This document shows positions 1 to 6,937 of a stretch of DNA of 7,407 bases, one piece after another. Location: the NCBI GenBank assembly GCA_020056865.1, contig JAGVGX010000113.1, forward strand, positions 1 to 7,407, in the 5' to 3' direction. The DNA is from Desulfobacterales bacterium. GTDB lineage: Bacteria > Desulfobacterota > Desulfobacteria > Desulfobacterales > BuS5. The translations under genes and the position numbers were made by a program. How positions within the stretch are numbered: position 1 is the stretch's first letter; each line of letters opens with the position of its first letter. The notes under the pieces were generated by a model. The model saw only the letters and a list, made by a program, of their open reading frames with translations, was not told where the DNA came from and searched no databases.

Positions 1-2
1 CC

Positions 3-218
3 GAGGATGTTGCATTTCTGCGAAAGAAAATTCTTCAGTATTTCGAATCAAATATGATCGAAACCACGATGGTGATCCCGTACGACAAAGGACACCTTTT
101 AGGACAGTTAAGAACCAAAGCCGGCATCATAAGTGAAGCTTATAACGAAACAGGAACGGAAGTGACATTCAAGACTTTCCCGGAAACATTAACCTGGTTA
201 CAAAAAAAAATGGGTTGA
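3..218 (+). CDS. hflX: GTPase HflX, C-terminal end (partial)
   Basis: The frame is open from the left edge to a TGA at 216-218 and gives 71 residues; the start and the GTP-binding domain lie outside the window. The visible part matches the tail of HflX-type GTPases. A short helix (FLRKKILQYF) is followed by the typical IPYDKGHLLGQL segment, the IISEAYNETGTEV segment and a final TFPETLTWLQ strand and helix. In HflX families this is the small C-terminal domain after the G domain. The family binds the 50S ribosomal subunit and splits or rescues stalled ribosomes using GTP, in the cytosol. A run of nine A (202-210) lies just before the stop and the frame is intact across it. Identification rests on this tail alone, so a close paralogue in the Obg-HflX group cannot be excluded. 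Confidence 0.82.
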   Translation, partial: EDVAFLRKKILQYFESNMIETTMVIPYDKGHLLGQLRTKAGIISEAYNETGTEVTFKTFPETLTWLQKKMG

Positions 219-300
219 ATGGGAATGGGGGGCACCCATTAAAGGGCTGGTCAAGAGAAAAAACACCTTTCCCTTTAGAAAATACAATAAAACAAAAGAA

Positions 301-329
301 TTGCAAATAAGCGTTTATTTTGTTATTTT
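301..329 (+). promoter_or_regulatory. weak promoter candidate upstream of plsB
   Basis: TTGCAA at 301-306 (4 of 6 to the -35 consensus), a 17-base spacer and TATTTT at 324-329 (4 of 6 to the -10 consensus) form the best sigma-70-like pair I find between hflX and plsB. It sits in a very AT-rich stretch where chance matches are common, and the pieces overlap short inverted repeats. The gap of almost 200 bases between the two genes makes a promoter here plausible, but transcription from hflX is equally possible because no convincing terminator follows hflX. Confidence 0.25.
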
Positions 330-371
330 TTTTAAAATAAGATATGCAGGGCTAAGAAAAGGCTCATGGCG

Positions 372-416
372 ATGCTTTGTTTTTTCCCAAATAAAAAAAG
401 AGAATTAAAAAAATAA
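372..416 (+). CDS. possible 14-codon leader ORF overlapping plsB start
   Basis: An ATG at 372 is preceded by AAAAGG at 357-362, nine bases away, a reasonable Shine-Dalgarno. It opens a 14-codon frame, MLCFFPNKKRELKK, that ends with TAA at 414-416. The last A of the stop is the first base of the plsB ATG (TAATG). An in-frame ATG at 366 would add two codons but lies only three bases from the same ribosome site. plsB itself has only a poor, distant purine patch (AAGAG near 398-402), so reinitiation after this mini-ORF is an attractive way to start plsB. The peptide resembles nothing I know. The frame is short enough to arise by chance in AT-rich DNA, so this is an inference. Confidence 0.25.
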   Translation: MLCFFPNKKRELKK

Positions 417-3034
417 TGTTTTCAAAAATTTTACAAAAAACAAGAAAATGGATCCACACCTTTTTAAAAGGGACATACGATCATTATATTTGTTTTTTGC
501 CGAAGCAAACAGATTTTTTATCCTCACTGACACTTCGGGCGTTGTTTTCCGGCATCTTGTTTGACAAAAAACAAGCATCTGTGATTCAAGGCATTCCCAA
601 AGATGCCATCATTATTTATACAACCAAATATAAAAGCTATTTCGAATATCTTTTTTGTTATACACGTTACAAAGATATGGGTTTAAGCTGCCCCGAGATA
701 AGTTTTTCAAGTAAGGCATTTTTTTGGCAGCCTATTTCGCGTTTATGCAGGATATTTTTGGCGAATGTGGATTATTTTTTTCACTACCGTGCGTTTCCGG
801 ATCCATTTAAAAGTGGTTTTATCCGTCGCCATTTGTTAAGCGGAACTTCGGCGTTGCTTCCTCTTGTTGAGAAAAAAGGCTTTTACAACAGATTTGTGAA
901 GGAAAAAACAGACCCTCTTCAATATCTTATTGAAATACAGCAAACGATTGATACGCCAGTTTATATCATACCTCAATTGATGTTTTTCAGCAAAAAACCC
1001 AACAGATTCAACCCTACACTGATCGATATCGTTTTCGGAACAGAAGAAAAACCCGGGAAAATAAGAAAACTTATAACGCTGTTTAAAAATCCGGGTAAGG
1101 TTTTTGTTGAAATATCAGAACCACTGAATCTAAAGGATTTTATTTCTCTTGAAAAAAACGTAAATATTCGTTCAGAACAGCTGGCAATTTTTTTGAGGCG
1201 AAATCTTCTATCTAGAATTAGTCTTCACCGTCAGAGTATAACAGGGCCGGTACGTAAAACAAAGATTGAACTCAAGGAAAACATACTGACGAGAAGAAGC
1301 CTCCGAAAATATATGCAGCAATATGCTGAAAAACATAACATGAAAACTTGGGAAGTATATAAAAAAGCGGATGAACATCTTGACGAAATTGCCGCAAACT
1401 ATAGTATCGCTTCAATTAATTTTATTTCCGTTTTGGTAGGATGGCTACTTAAAATCATGTTTGATGGTTTAATAGTAAACTATGATGTAATTAGTAAAAT
1501 TAAGGAAGTATCAAAAAAAGGCCCTTTGATTTTTGTTCCCTGCCACAAAAGCCATATCGATTATCTGATATTATCCTATCTGTTATATAAGAATAATATG
1601 CCATGCCCTCACGTTGCAGCAGGGAAAAATCTTTCGTTCTGGCCGCTTGGACCTATTTTCAGAAGTACCGGTGCTTTTTTTGTCAGGCGGTCTTTTAAAG
1701 GTGCTGTTTTGTATTCAAGAATGTTTACGGAATATATCTACAAACTGCTGAAAGAAGGGTTTAATATAGAGCTTTTTATTGAAGGCGGAAGGAGTCGAAC
1801 AGGCAAGCTTTTAAGGCCGCAACTGGGGTTATTATCGATAATTATAAATGCCTATAAGGACGGCGCCTGTGATGACTTGAACCTGGTGCCTATTTTTATC
1901 GGATATGACAGGGTTCTTGAGGAAAGTTCTTATGTTCATGAAGTTGAGGGGGGCCAAAAAGAACCGGAAAGCATTAAACAGGTGATTAAAGCTGGAAAAT
2001 TTTTAAAAAAAAAATACGGGAAAATTTATATCCAGTTTGACGACCCCATATCAATCCATGATGTTTTAAAACAAAAAGAAATACAGATCGAGGAGATAAC
2101 ACCCAAAGAGCTTAATTCGTTGTGCAGAACGTTAGGCTCACAGGTTTTAAATTCAATAGACAAGATGACGGTTGTTACACCTCATGCCATTGTTGCAAGT
2201 GCTATTCTTAACTGGCCAAAAAACATATTTTCATACAAGCATATTTTGTCGGTTATCGATACATATATGAATTTTTTGAACGCGCAAGGCGTCATGCTTG
2301 CAGATACAGTGATAATAGATTATGTCCATGCAGTAGATATTGTGCTGGATTCTTACGTTCAAAGGAAAATTCTTGAATGTATCCCTAAAAACAAAACGAT
2401 CCATGCCGCTGATGCACAGATTAAAATCAATGATAACAAAAGGCAGGTTCTTGAATATTACAAAAACAACTGCATCAGTTTTTTTGTTCCTGCAGCATTT
2501 ACGGCACTTGGTATTTTAGGAAAAGATTCATTCCAGTTTTCAGCTTCCGACCTTCATGCAGAATACAGGTTTTGCCAGGAATTATTTCAAAATGAATTTA
2601 CATATGATGCTGGGAAAACTCCGGAATATTTTGTTCGTAAAAGTATTAAGGTGTTTATAGACGATGCCATACTGATGCCTCATCCCACAATTGCCGATAC
2701 GTATAATATTACATCTGCAGGCTTGAGGAAATTGAGACTTTATTCTCGATTTTTAAAAACATATTTTGAATCATATTGGATTGTTTTAACTTATTTTAAA
2801 AACTATCCAAAAAATTCTGTTAATGTTAAGGATCGTTTAAAAAAAATCCAGATGTTGGGCAATCGCATGTACAAGCGCAATGAAATAGAGTTAAAAGAAG
2901 CCTTGTCAAAGATTAATTATGAAAATGCTATAGATTATTTTATTTCTCATGGCATAAGAAGTTCTGATAATGAGGAAAAAATAGCATACTATTTTGATGC
3001 ATTAAACAGAAGTCTTAGTTATCTTTCTGAATAG
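416..3034 (+). CDS. plsB: glycerol-3-phosphate 1-O-acyltransferase, PlsB-like
   Basis: 872 residues, somewhat longer than the roughly 800 of E. coli PlsB. The family moves an acyl chain from acyl-CoA or acyl-ACP to position 1 of glycerol-3-phosphate at the inner membrane, the first step of phospholipid synthesis. All four acyltransferase blocks are present: HKSHIDYL at 377-384 (catalytic His377 and Asp382, HX4D); GAFFVRR at 419-425; FIEGGRSRTGK at 454-464, which in the family contacts the phosphate of the substrate; and VPIFIGYDRV at 491-500. The remaining 370 or so residues are the helical C-terminal region expected of PlsB rather than of short PlsC enzymes. Residues 65-242 look like a degenerate second copy of the acyltransferase fold (see findings). 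The ATG is the first start after an in-frame TAA at 392-394; its ribosome site is weak. Residues 531-533 are encoded in a run of ten A (2005-2014), and the frame is intact. The fusion gene starts 19 bases downstream, so co-transcription is likely. Confidence 0.93.
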   Translation: MFSKILQKTRKWIHTFLKGTYDHYICFLPKQTDFLSSLTLRALFSGILFDKKQASVIQGIPKDAIIIYTTKYKSYFEYLFCYTRYKDMGLSCPEISFSSKAFFWQPISRLCRIFLANVDYFFHYRAFPDPFKSGFIRRHLLSGTSALLPLVEKKGFYNRFVKEKTDPLQYLIEIQQTIDTPVYIIPQLMFFSKKPNRFNPTLIDIVFGTEEKPGKIRKLITLFKNPGKVFVEISEPLNLKDFISLEKNVNIRSEQLAIFLRRNLLSRISLHRQSITGPVRKTKIELKENILTRRSLRKYMQQYAEKHNMKTWEVYKKADEHLDEIAANYSIASINFISVLVGWLLKIMFDGLIVNYDVISKIKEVSKKGPLIFVPCHKSHIDYLILSYLLYKNNMPCPHVAAGKNLSFWPLGPIFRSTGAFFVRRSFKGAVLYSRMFTEYIYKLLKEGFNIELFIEGGRSRTGKLLRPQLGLLSIIINAYKDGACDDLNLVPIFIGYDRVLEESSYVHEVEGGQKEPESIKQVIKAGKFLKKKYGKIYIQFDDPISIHDVLKQKEIQIEEITPKELNSLCRTLGSQVLNSIDKMTVVTPHAIVASAILNWPKNIFSYKHILSVIDTYMNFLNAQGVMLADTVIIDYVHAVDIVLDSYVQRKILECIPKNKTIHAADAQIKINDNKRQVLEYYKNNCISFFVPAAFTALGILGKDSFQFSASDLHAEYRFCQELFQNEFTYDAGKTPEYFVRKSIKVFIDDAILMPHPTIADTYNITSAGLRKLRLYSRFLKTYFESYWIVLTYFKNYPKNSVNVKDRLKKIQMLGNRMYKRNEIELKEALSKINYENAIDYFISHGIRSSDNEEKIAYYFDALNRSLSYLSE

Positions 3035-3053
3035 ATAGTTTCTTGCGCATATT

Positions 3054-4757
3054 ATGAAAGCAATTATTCTTTCCGCAGGTTTTGGTACACGTCTTAAGCC
3101 CTTTTCCGAACACACGCCAAAACCTTTATTTACCTTATCAGGAAAACCCATCATAGATGTTATTATCAGGCAGCTGCAACAGTCTGGCTGTACAGGTATT
3201 GTTATTAACACGCACCATCTTTCCTATAAGATTGATGCATTTTTAAGCACGCAACACTACGATATCCCTGTTTGTACGCGATATGAGCCTGAAATTCTTG
3301 GCACCGGAGGTGCGATCAAGCATGCTGAAGATGTATTGGGCGAAGCGCCGTTTCTTGTTATCAACAGTGATATTGTTACAGATATTGATTTTAAGAACGT
3401 CTATGATTTTCATATGAACCATAATTATCCGGCAACACTGGTGCTTCATGATTTTCCACGTTTCAATAAGGTCTCTGTAAACCGTCACCGGTTTATAACG
3501 GATTTTGGTCACAAAAGCACAGAAAAGGATGCATGTTGTTTTAACAAATTGGCTTTCACGGGAATCCATGTGATAGATCCTATGATTTTGGATGTGATTC
3601 CTGAAAACACCTACGTCGATATTATCGATATATACAACACGTTGCTGTCTAAAGGTGAGAAAATAAAAGCCTTTATCTCAAAAAACAATTTCTGGAAAGA
3701 TATCGGTACACCTGAAAGTTATAAAGAGGCTGTTGTTGAAACGATGAGCAAACAGGTGTTTAATCAGGTGGTTTCAAAAGATAACAAGAGAAAAATAACC
3801 ACTATGCAGCTCGCTGGGGATGGATCAGACAGGCTGTGGTATAGGGTTTTATCTGAATATAAATCAATAATTATGGCAGATCATGGTATAAGAACAACAC
3901 TTAAAACGTCAGAAGTCGATTCATTCGTGTTGATAGGACAGCATCTTTATAACAAAGGCATCTGTGTGCCTGAAATTCATTTGTATGATACGTTTTCAGG
4001 GGTTGTTTTTATGGAAGATCTAAGTGACAACCATTTACAGGATGTGATCATCAAAACAGATCAATCAAAAGAAATTATCCAGTGGTATCAGGCAGTTATT
4101 GATAGAATGATTCAAATGAACATCTCCGGCATGGATAGCTTTGACGTCAACTGGTCGTATCAGACGCATGAGTATGATACACGCGTTATTCTTGATAAAG
4201 AATGCCGTTATTTTGTTGAAGCATTTTTAAAAAATTATCTGCGCATGGACGCATCATATGAAGATTTTGAAGATGACTTTGATTTGCTTGCGAAAAAAGC
4301 ACTTGAACATGCCGTTAAAGGATTGATGCACAGGGACATGCAGTCGCGTAATATTATGGTGGTAAGGGATAAGGTCTATTTTATTGATTTTCAGGGTGCA
4401 AGAATAGGGCCGGTTCAATATGACCTGGCGTCGTTGTTAATCGATCCGTATGTTAACCTTCCCTGGGATACACAGCAAATTCTCGTTGATTATTGTATAA
4501 AAAAATTATCCGATACTGTTTATATCAATGCTGAAGATTTCAGATCGTCTTACACGTATTGTTCCATAGCAAGAAATCTTCAAATGCTCGGTGCATTCGG
4601 ATATTTGATTAAAGTTAAGGGGAAAACATTTTACGAGCAGTATATTCCGACAGCGGTAATGACGCTTAAAAACAATTTAAAGGCACTTGATGCAAAAGAA
4701 TTCCCGTTGTTAAAAAAGCTGGTTGAAAATAGCTTTTTTACCTCGAAATTTAATTAA
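3054..4757 (+). CDS. bifunctional sugar-1-P nucleotidyltransferase / sugar kinase, MurU-AmgK-like fusion
   Basis: 567 residues in two domains. Residues 1 to about 226 are a nucleotidyltransferase of the MurU/mannose-1-phosphate guanylyltransferase type: LSAGFGTRLKPF at 6-17 and TPKPL at 21-25 (nucleotide-binding loop), LGTGGAI at 82-88, VINSD at 102-106 with metal-binding Asp106, and FWKDIGTPESY at 213-223 with Asp216. Residues from about 250 are an aminoglycoside-phosphotransferase-type kinase: GDGSDRLWYRV loop (255-265), MEDL (320-323), catalytic HRDMQSRN at 426-433 (Asp428, Asn433), and IDFQGARIGPVQYDLASLL at 444-462 with metal-binding Asp445. The DFQ..xxGPVxYDLxSLL pattern is typical of AmgK. 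AmgK makes MurNAc-1-phosphate from MurNAc and MurU converts it to UDP-MurNAc, a cytosolic peptidoglycan-recycling shortcut that bypasses fosfomycin-sensitive synthesis. The ATG is set by the MKAIILSAG beginning; no Shine-Dalgarno is visible, so coupling to plsB is likely. The substrate is inferred: a mannose or other hexose pathway is the main alternative. Confidence 0.85.
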   Translation: MKAIILSAGFGTRLKPFSEHTPKPLFTLSGKPIIDVIIRQLQQSGCTGIVINTHHLSYKIDAFLSTQHYDIPVCTRYEPEILGTGGAIKHAEDVLGEAPFLVINSDIVTDIDFKNVYDFHMNHNYPATLVLHDFPRFNKVSVNRHRFITDFGHKSTEKDACCFNKLAFTGIHVIDPMILDVIPENTYVDIIDIYNTLLSKGEKIKAFISKNNFWKDIGTPESYKEAVVETMSKQVFNQVVSKDNKRKITTMQLAGDGSDRLWYRVLSEYKSIIMADHGIRTTLKTSEVDSFVLIGQHLYNKGICVPEIHLYDTFSGVVFMEDLSDNHLQDVIIKTDQSKEIIQWYQAVIDRMIQMNISGMDSFDVNWSYQTHEYDTRVILDKECRYFVEAFLKNYLRMDASYEDFEDDFDLLAKKALEHAVKGLMHRDMQSRNIMVVRDKVYFIDFQGARIGPVQYDLASLLIDPYVNLPWDTQQILVDYCIKKLSDTVYINAEDFRSSYTYCSIARNLQMLGAFGYLIKVKGKTFYEQYIPTAVMTLKNNLKALDAKEFPLLKKLVENSFFTSKFN

Positions 4758-4795
4758 ATTCACTATAGTAAAATTATGATTTTATTGCAATTTCA

Positions 4796-4823
4796 TTGAC
4801 TTTTATGTAAATAGGTTTAAAAT
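4796..4823 (+). promoter_or_regulatory. sigma-70-like promoter for udg
   Basis: TTGACT at 4796-4801 (5 of 6 to TTGACA), a 16-base spacer and TAAAAT at 4818-4823 (5 of 6 to TATAAT) lie in the 100-base gap between the fusion gene and udg. Transcription would begin near 4830 and give a leader of about 28 bases that just includes the ribosome site. This is the strongest promoter-like element in the window and suggests that udg-nfeD-slipin form a transcript separate from plsB and the fusion gene. It is a consensus match only. Confidence 0.55.
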
Positions 4824-4847
4824 AACAAACCATATTAAACGCTATCA

Positions 4848-4852
4848 TGAGG
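4848..4852 (+). promoter_or_regulatory. Shine-Dalgarno that fixes the GTG start of udg
   Basis: TGAGG at 4848-4852 is followed by five bases and then GTG at 4858. Two nearby ATG codons, at 4847 and 4856, are in other frames, so the good spacing to GTG is what supports the unusual start. Confidence 0.6.
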
Positions 4853-4857
4853 CCAAT

Positions 4858-5583
4858 GTGTCAACCGGACAAACAAGCAATGTTTCTTTGCCTGATAATC
4901 AACTTTTAACTTTAATGGAAGGGGTCAAAAATTACCTCGGGTTTTTGTCTGAAACAGGGATCACAGGTTTTGACTGCTCAGAAAAAAGCCTTAATATAGT
5001 TGAATCATGGGGTAAGAAAAAAGCTATTTATAAAGAAACACTTGAAAATATAAGAACGGATATGGGGCAATGCCAACGCTGCTTGCTTTGCAGTCACCGG
5101 AAAAACATTGTTTTTGGTTCGGGAAATCCAAATGCACGTCTGGTTTTTGTGGGTGAAGGACCTGGTTATGATGAAGATATAAAGGCAGAGCCATTTGTGG
5201 GTGCGGCAGGCATGCTTCTGACCAAAATTATAGAGGCCATGCAATTTTCAAGAGACCATGTTTATATCTGTAATATTGTGAAATGTCGTCCTCCTGATAA
5301 CAGGAATCCGGATAAGGATGAAATAAAGGCGTGCCTTCCTTTTTTTAAACGACAGATAGAAGCGATTGGGCCTAAATTTATATGTGCGCTTGGTTCAGTT
5401 GCCGCCCAGACGATTCTCGGGTCAACAAGGCCGATTTCAAAGCTTAGGGGCACGTTTTACGATGTTAAAGGTATCCAGGTTATGCCTACTTATCACCCTG
5501 CTTATCTTCTTAGGAATCCGGATAAAAAACGTGATGTATGGGAGGATATGAAAAAGCTGTTAAGTGCGTACAATAGCTCATGA
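4858..5583 (+). CDS. udg: uracil-DNA glycosylase, family 4 (Fe-S type)
   Basis: 241 residues. The family removes uracil from DNA, mostly from cytosine deamination, as the first step of base-excision repair in the cytosol. Motifs in order: Cys72-x2-Cys75, then FGSGNPNARLVFVGEGPGYDED, whose GEGPG at 99-103 is motif 1; EPFVGAAGMLL at 111-121; NIVKCRPPDNRNP at 139-151; Cys143 and Cys159, spaced by 15, which with Cys72 and Cys75 should hold the [4Fe-4S] cluster; LGSVAAQTIL at 178-187; and YHPAYLLR at 212-219, the second active-site motif. Older databases call this family 'phage SPO1 DNA polymerase-related'. About 65 residues precede the first cysteine, with a NYLGFLSETGITGF segment; such N-terminal extensions occur in family members but I cannot assign a function to this one. 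The start is GTG, chosen from the Shine-Dalgarno. nfeD follows after 39 bases with no terminator between. Confidence 0.93.
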   Translation: MSTGQTSNVSLPDNQLLTLMEGVKNYLGFLSETGITGFDCSEKSLNIVESWGKKKAIYKETLENIRTDMGQCQRCLLCSHRKNIVFGSGNPNARLVFVGEGPGYDEDIKAEPFVGAAGMLLTKIIEAMQFSRDHVYICNIVKCRPPDNRNPDKDEIKACLPFFKRQIEAIGPKFICALGSVAAQTILGSTRPISKLRGTFYDVKGIQVMPTYHPAYLLRNPDKKRDVWEDMKKLLSAYNSS

Positions 5584-5622
5584 ACATGCAATATGCAAAT
5601 ACTCACGTAATGGATCGTTGTT

Positions 5623-6897
5623 ATGATATATAAACGGATATGTTTTATTGTTTTATGGGTCGTGGTTCTTTGTGCCCAAAGCAGTTTTGCAGATAACAAT
5701 AAAATATATATTATCAGGGTATCCGGTTCAATCAATCCTGGTGTAGCTGATTTTTTAAAGTACGGGATAAACAAGGCTTCAGATGATCTTGCTTCCTGCT
5801 TGATCATTGAGCTTGATACGCCCGGGGGTCTTGTCGAGTCGATGCGTGAAATTGTTATGACCATGTTTGCAAGCAAAGTCCCTGTTGCTGTTTATGTATC
5901 TCCTGGCGGAGCAAGAGCCGCATCGGCAGGTGTTATGATAACTATGGCAGCAGATATCGCCGGAATGGCACCTGGTACGAATATAGGTGCTGCGCATCCT
6001 GTAGGGTTGGGCGGCAAAGAGATCAATAAGACCATATCGGAAAAGCTCGTCAACGACATGGTAGCCAATGCAAAAAGTATTGCAAAGCAGCGTGGACGAA
6101 ATGTTGACTGGGTTGAAAAAGCGGTCAGACAAAGCGTATCTGTTACCGAAACCGAGGCGTTAAAAGAAAATATCATTGATGTTATTGCAAAAGACAGGGA
6201 TGATTTTATACAACAGATCAATGGCCGTAACGTTGAAGGCAAAGGCGTTTTACAGCTTGACAATCATGAGATTATCATTCTCAAGGAAAATATAAGAACA
6301 AAAATTCTTAAAACCATAGGCGATCCAAACATTGCGTATATTCTTTTGATGATAGGCCTTGCGGGGCTCTATTTTGAGCTGTCACATCCGGGCGCTATTT
6401 TCCCTGGAGTGGTGGGCGGCATGGCAATCATACTGGCATGTTTTGCTTTCCATACACTGACCGTAAACTATGCAGGGCTTCTTTTGATTATTTTGGCTGT
6501 TATTTTTTTTATTATGGAAATGAAGATAGCCAGTTACGGTCTTTTAAGTGTTGCAGGGGTTATATCGCTTCTGTTAGGTTCAATTATGCTGTTTGAAGGC
6601 AACACGATTGAGTCACGAGTATCTTTACATGTACTGCTTCCTACGTTTATTGTGGTTTCAGGTTTTTTTGTTTTTATTTCAGGCCTTGTGTTTAAATCAC
6701 AGATGTCACAGCCTCAAACAGGTTCCACAGGGCTAGTAGGTAAAACCGGGGTGGTAAAAAAGGATATTGTTCTTGAAGGCAAAGTTTTTGTTCACGGCGA
6801 GTTGTGGCGTGCCGTATCGAAAAAACCTGTAAAACAAGGCTGCCAGGTTAGGATTTTAAATGTAAACGATCTTGTTTTAGAGGTTGAAGAGATTTAA
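5623..6897 (+). CDS. nfeD: NfeD-family membrane-bound serine protease (ClpP class)
   Basis: 424 residues, the long (NfeD1b-type) form. Residues 1-23 are a signal peptide (KR, then a hydrophobic core, then SFA before Asp24), so the protease domain is on the outer face of the inner membrane. The ClpP-like domain spans about 26-200, with the oxyanion-loop region DTPGGLVESM (65-74), the nucleophile Ser101 in GARAASAG (96-103) and a probable general-base Lys151 in AKSIAKQRGRN (150-160), by analogy with the Ser-Lys dyad of archaeal PH1510. Four to five membrane segments follow at roughly 236-253, 257-276, 283-300, 304-323 and 335-357. The C-terminal NfeD OB-fold domain is at about 366-424 (LVGKTGVV, VFVHGELWRAVS). 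Relatives are paired with a stomatin-like protein, and PH1510 cleaves its stomatin partner near the C terminus; here a slipin gene starts 40 bases downstream. The ATG at 5623 has only a weak GGA eight bases upstream, but the signal peptide supports it. Confidence 0.93.
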   Translation: MIYKRICFIVLWVVVLCAQSSFADNNKIYIIRVSGSINPGVADFLKYGINKASDDLASCLIIELDTPGGLVESMREIVMTMFASKVPVAVYVSPGGARAASAGVMITMAADIAGMAPGTNIGAAHPVGLGGKEINKTISEKLVNDMVANAKSIAKQRGRNVDWVEKAVRQSVSVTETEALKENIIDVIAKDRDDFIQQINGRNVEGKGVLQLDNHEIIILKENIRTKILKTIGDPNIAYILLMIGLAGLYFELSHPGAIFPGVVGGMAIILACFAFHTLTVNYAGLLLIILAVIFFIMEMKIASYGLLSVAGVISLLLGSIMLFEGNTIESRVSLHVLLPTFIVVSGFFVFISGLVFKSQMSQPQTGSTGLVGKTGVVKKDIVLEGKVFVHGELWRAVSKKPVKQGCQVRILNVNDLVLEVEEI

Positions 6898-6937
6898 TAT
6901 AAAAAACCTACAAAAACGCATCACGAGGTTAACAGCT

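Noticed and set aside
212..232. G-quadruplex from GGG, GGG and GGGGGG runs
   Set aside because: Only three separate G runs exist; a fourth requires splitting the last run without a loop.
3002..3569. Open frames on the - strand at 3002-3211 and 3243-3569
   Set aside because: They lie opposite the well-supported nucleotidyltransferase domain, have no recognisable motifs, and look like shadows of its codon pattern.
4747..4760. Perfect 14-base palindrome AATTTAATTAAATT over the fusion gene stop
   Set aside because: It consists only of A and T in AT-rich DNA and overlaps coding sequence; chance is sufficient.
4769..4784. Hairpin TAAAAT-TATG-ATTTTA after the fusion gene, a possible terminator
   Set aside because: The stem has only A-T pairs and no T run follows; it is too weak to call.
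4847..4858. ATG codons at 4847 and 4856 as the udg start
   Set aside because: Both are out of frame with the glycosylase; the GTG at 4858 with TGAGG five bases upstream fits better.
5005..6263. Several - strand open frames and one + strand frame (5366-5551) over udg and nfeD
   Set aside because: All overlap conserved motifs of udg or nfeD in the coding frame and show no domain of their own.
6230..6785. Three copies of TTGAAGGCAA in nfeD
   Set aside because: All fall in coding sequence as Glu-Gly-Lys/Asn codons at irregular spacing; no sign of a repeat unit.
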